Of a stretch of DNA of 22,587 nt, positions 21,629 through 22,587 are shown one piece after another. The first letter of the stretch is position 1, and each line of letters starts with the position of its first letter. Below the pieces are notes generated by a model, which worked only from the letters and a program-made list of their open reading frames with translations, made no database searches and was not told where the DNA came from. The translations under genes and the position numbers were made by a program. The stretch is from Flavobacterium sp. UBA7680 (lineage in GTDB: Bacteria > Bacteroidota > Bacteroidia > Flavobacteriales > Flavobacteriaceae): NCBI RefSeq assembly GCF_002482975.1, contig NZ_DLHA01000040.1, forward strand, positions 1 through 22,587, written 5' to 3'.

Positions 21629-22426
21629 TTATAATGGTTCTGCATAATTCTTGTCTTCTATGATGTGCAAATTATTGGCTCTTGATTGTTCTTTAATTGG
21701 ATTGGATTGTGGCAGATTGATTGTAAATTTGGCAGTATTTAGCATCCAATTTCGGGCTGCTGCATGCCAATCAATCATTTTGGTTTTACCTCCAATTAGC
21801 CAACCGTTACTCGTGTAATAGTTATAAAATCGTTCCGCTTCAAATTCTGTATATTCCCGTAGCTTGAAATAATTCTTTACAATTTCTAAACTTGGACTTT
21901 CTTTTTTTTTGGCGGAACTTTTTTTTTCTTTCTCCGAAGCTTCTAAAGATTTCTCTTCATTTAAAATTTGAAAATTGGTATCTATAGATATGTTTTTATT
22001 GTTTTTTAAGGTTTGTATATTATTATATATATTGGGTTCATTAACATGTTCAGTAGCCTCACTATTGACTTGTTCATTCATTGGTTTTGTCTCCACAATT
22101 GTTGAACTGGTATTTCCTTTTTTAAATGAATAACTATCGGTAAGATTGTGTATTATGACTTCCGAACCTGAATAAGGATTGTAAGACGGTAAATAGTCTA
22201 TAAAACCAAGCAATTGCAATTCTTTAATACACTTATGATAAGTAGCTTTAGAAGCAATTCTACTGGCTTTCATCATTTCATCACGGGAAATTGCAATTGG
22301 ATTTTTGAACCGATTGACATTCCAACTCTGAAACAACGCCAAATACAAACTGATGTGGGTTGGATAGATGGTTTCTTCATTAGCAATCCGAATAAAAAAA
22401 CCTGTCAAGTGTTTGATGTAATTCAT
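21629..22426 (-). CDS. Winged-helix replication initiator, DnaD-like
   Basis: 265 aa. The N-terminal winged helix (1-95) reads SRDEMMKASRIASKATYHKC (47-66) as the recognition part, followed by KELQLLGFIDYLPSY. A low-complexity Asn/Glu/Lys linker (100-175) leads to a C-terminal block with VKNYFKLREYTEFEAERFYN (about 183-202) and WHAAARNWMLN, which recalls DnaD/DnaT-like C-terminal helices of phage replication proteins. It likely binds the origin and recruits the ATPase encoded next. The origin itself was not found; it may lie within this gene or to the right. Confidence 0.85.
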   Translation of the reverse strand: MNYIKHLTGFFIRIANEETIYPTHISLYLALFQSWNVNRFKNPIAISRDEMMKASRIASKATYHKCIKELQLLGFIDYLPSYNPYSGSEVIIHNLTDSYSFKKGNTSSTIVETKPMNEQVNSEATEHVNEPNIYNNIQTLKNNKNISIDTNFQILNEEKSLEASEKEKKSSAKKKESPSLEIVKNYFKLREYTEFEAERFYNYYTSNGWLIGGKTKMIDWHAAARNWMLNTAKFTINLPQSNPIKEQSRANNLHIIEDKNYAEPL

Positions 22427-22436
22427 ATCATACAGA

Positions 22437-22587
22437 TTATTTCACCTTATTACCGTTCAATACTTTATCAATATCTGAATGGTTATAATACATAATTCCA
22501 CCAACCTTAGTGTAGGTTAATGTTCCATTGATACGGAAATTTTGCAAAGTTCCTGAGGAAATATTTAACAGTTTACGGACTTCATTG
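22437..22587 (-). CDS. HTH protein of the excisionase/MerR (HTH_17) type, N-terminus cut by window edge
   Basis: I translated the last 49 residues, NEVRKLLNISSGTLQNFRI, then NGTLTYTKVGGIMYYNHSDI and DKVLNGNKVK. This is the HTH_17 form (EVRKLLxISxGTLQxxRxxGxLxxxKVGxxxYY) common in Bacteroidota mobile elements as excisionase-like or regulator genes. It stops 11 nt before the DnaD-like start and is probably the first gene of the early operon or near it. It could control excision or early transcription. Confidence 0.85.
   Translation of the reverse strand, partial: NEVRKLLNISSGTLQNFRINGTLTYTKVGGIMYYNHSDIDKVLNGNKVK

Noticed and set aside
1..22587. CRISPR array
   Set aside because: No regularly spaced direct repeats with unique spacers were seen; the coding repeats at 17795-18035 and 19103-19339 are protein repeats.

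Overview
The window is AT-rich and almost every gene lies on the minus strand, so transcription runs right to left. It looks like Bacteroidota DNA, most likely Flavobacteriaceae. The evidence is the integrase type (SAM-like core-binding domain with a relaxed first catalytic box), weak Shine-Dalgarno sequences, the Asn/Lys/Ile-rich proteins, and an Xre/MerR-like HTH gene of the sort common on Bacteroidota mobile elements. The window is an accessory, mobile region; I saw no housekeeping genes.

Layout from left to right. (1) 1-1131 is a tyrosine recombinase cut off by the window edge. (2) 1132-1676 has no convincing gene but is full of structure: GTGCAC repeats, a strong terminator-type hairpin, and a segment resembling the 3' end of a tRNA-Ser gene, which is a plausible attachment site. 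(3) 1677-8727 is a six-gene defence operon, read abiEi, abiEii, hsdM, hsdS, ABC-type ATPase, HNH nuclease. Five of its six genes are joined by short overlaps, with one 12-nt gap. It has type I methylase and specificity subunits but no hsdR; a PtuA/PtuB (Septu)-like ATPase and HNH pair sits where the restriction subunit would be. The only obvious promoter lies upstream of abiEi and is flanked by two 27-bp inverted repeats that look like AbiEi operators. (4) 8876-8905 is a terminator closing the next block. (5) 8929-20049 is a long operon of mostly small proteins. It includes a membrane-anchored transglutaminase-like/structural set, three consecutive small proteins that read as beta-rich (188, 124 and 99 aa), two paralogous membrane proteins, a peptidoglycan-binding protein, a lysis cassette (holin-like, GH19 endolysin, a lipoprotein with a C-terminal membrane segment that fits a unimolecular spanin), and an ArdC metallopeptidase fused to a RadA-like ATPase. 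(6) 20082-20114 is a terminator separating this late block from an early block. (7) 20172-22587 carries replication and control genes: a DnaC-like ATPase, a DnaD-like winged-helix protein and a partial MerR-type HTH protein.

Taken together, blocks 5-7 look like a prophage or prophage-like element with early replication genes, a structural/lysis operon, and defence cargo next to an attachment site. I found no large terminase, portal, tape measure, sheath or tail gene, and about ten of the small proteins carry one membrane segment. My reading, which is inference, is a non-tailed, membrane-containing virus or a related particle-forming element. The second candidate for something new is the hsdMS-ATPase-HNH operon under AbiE control.
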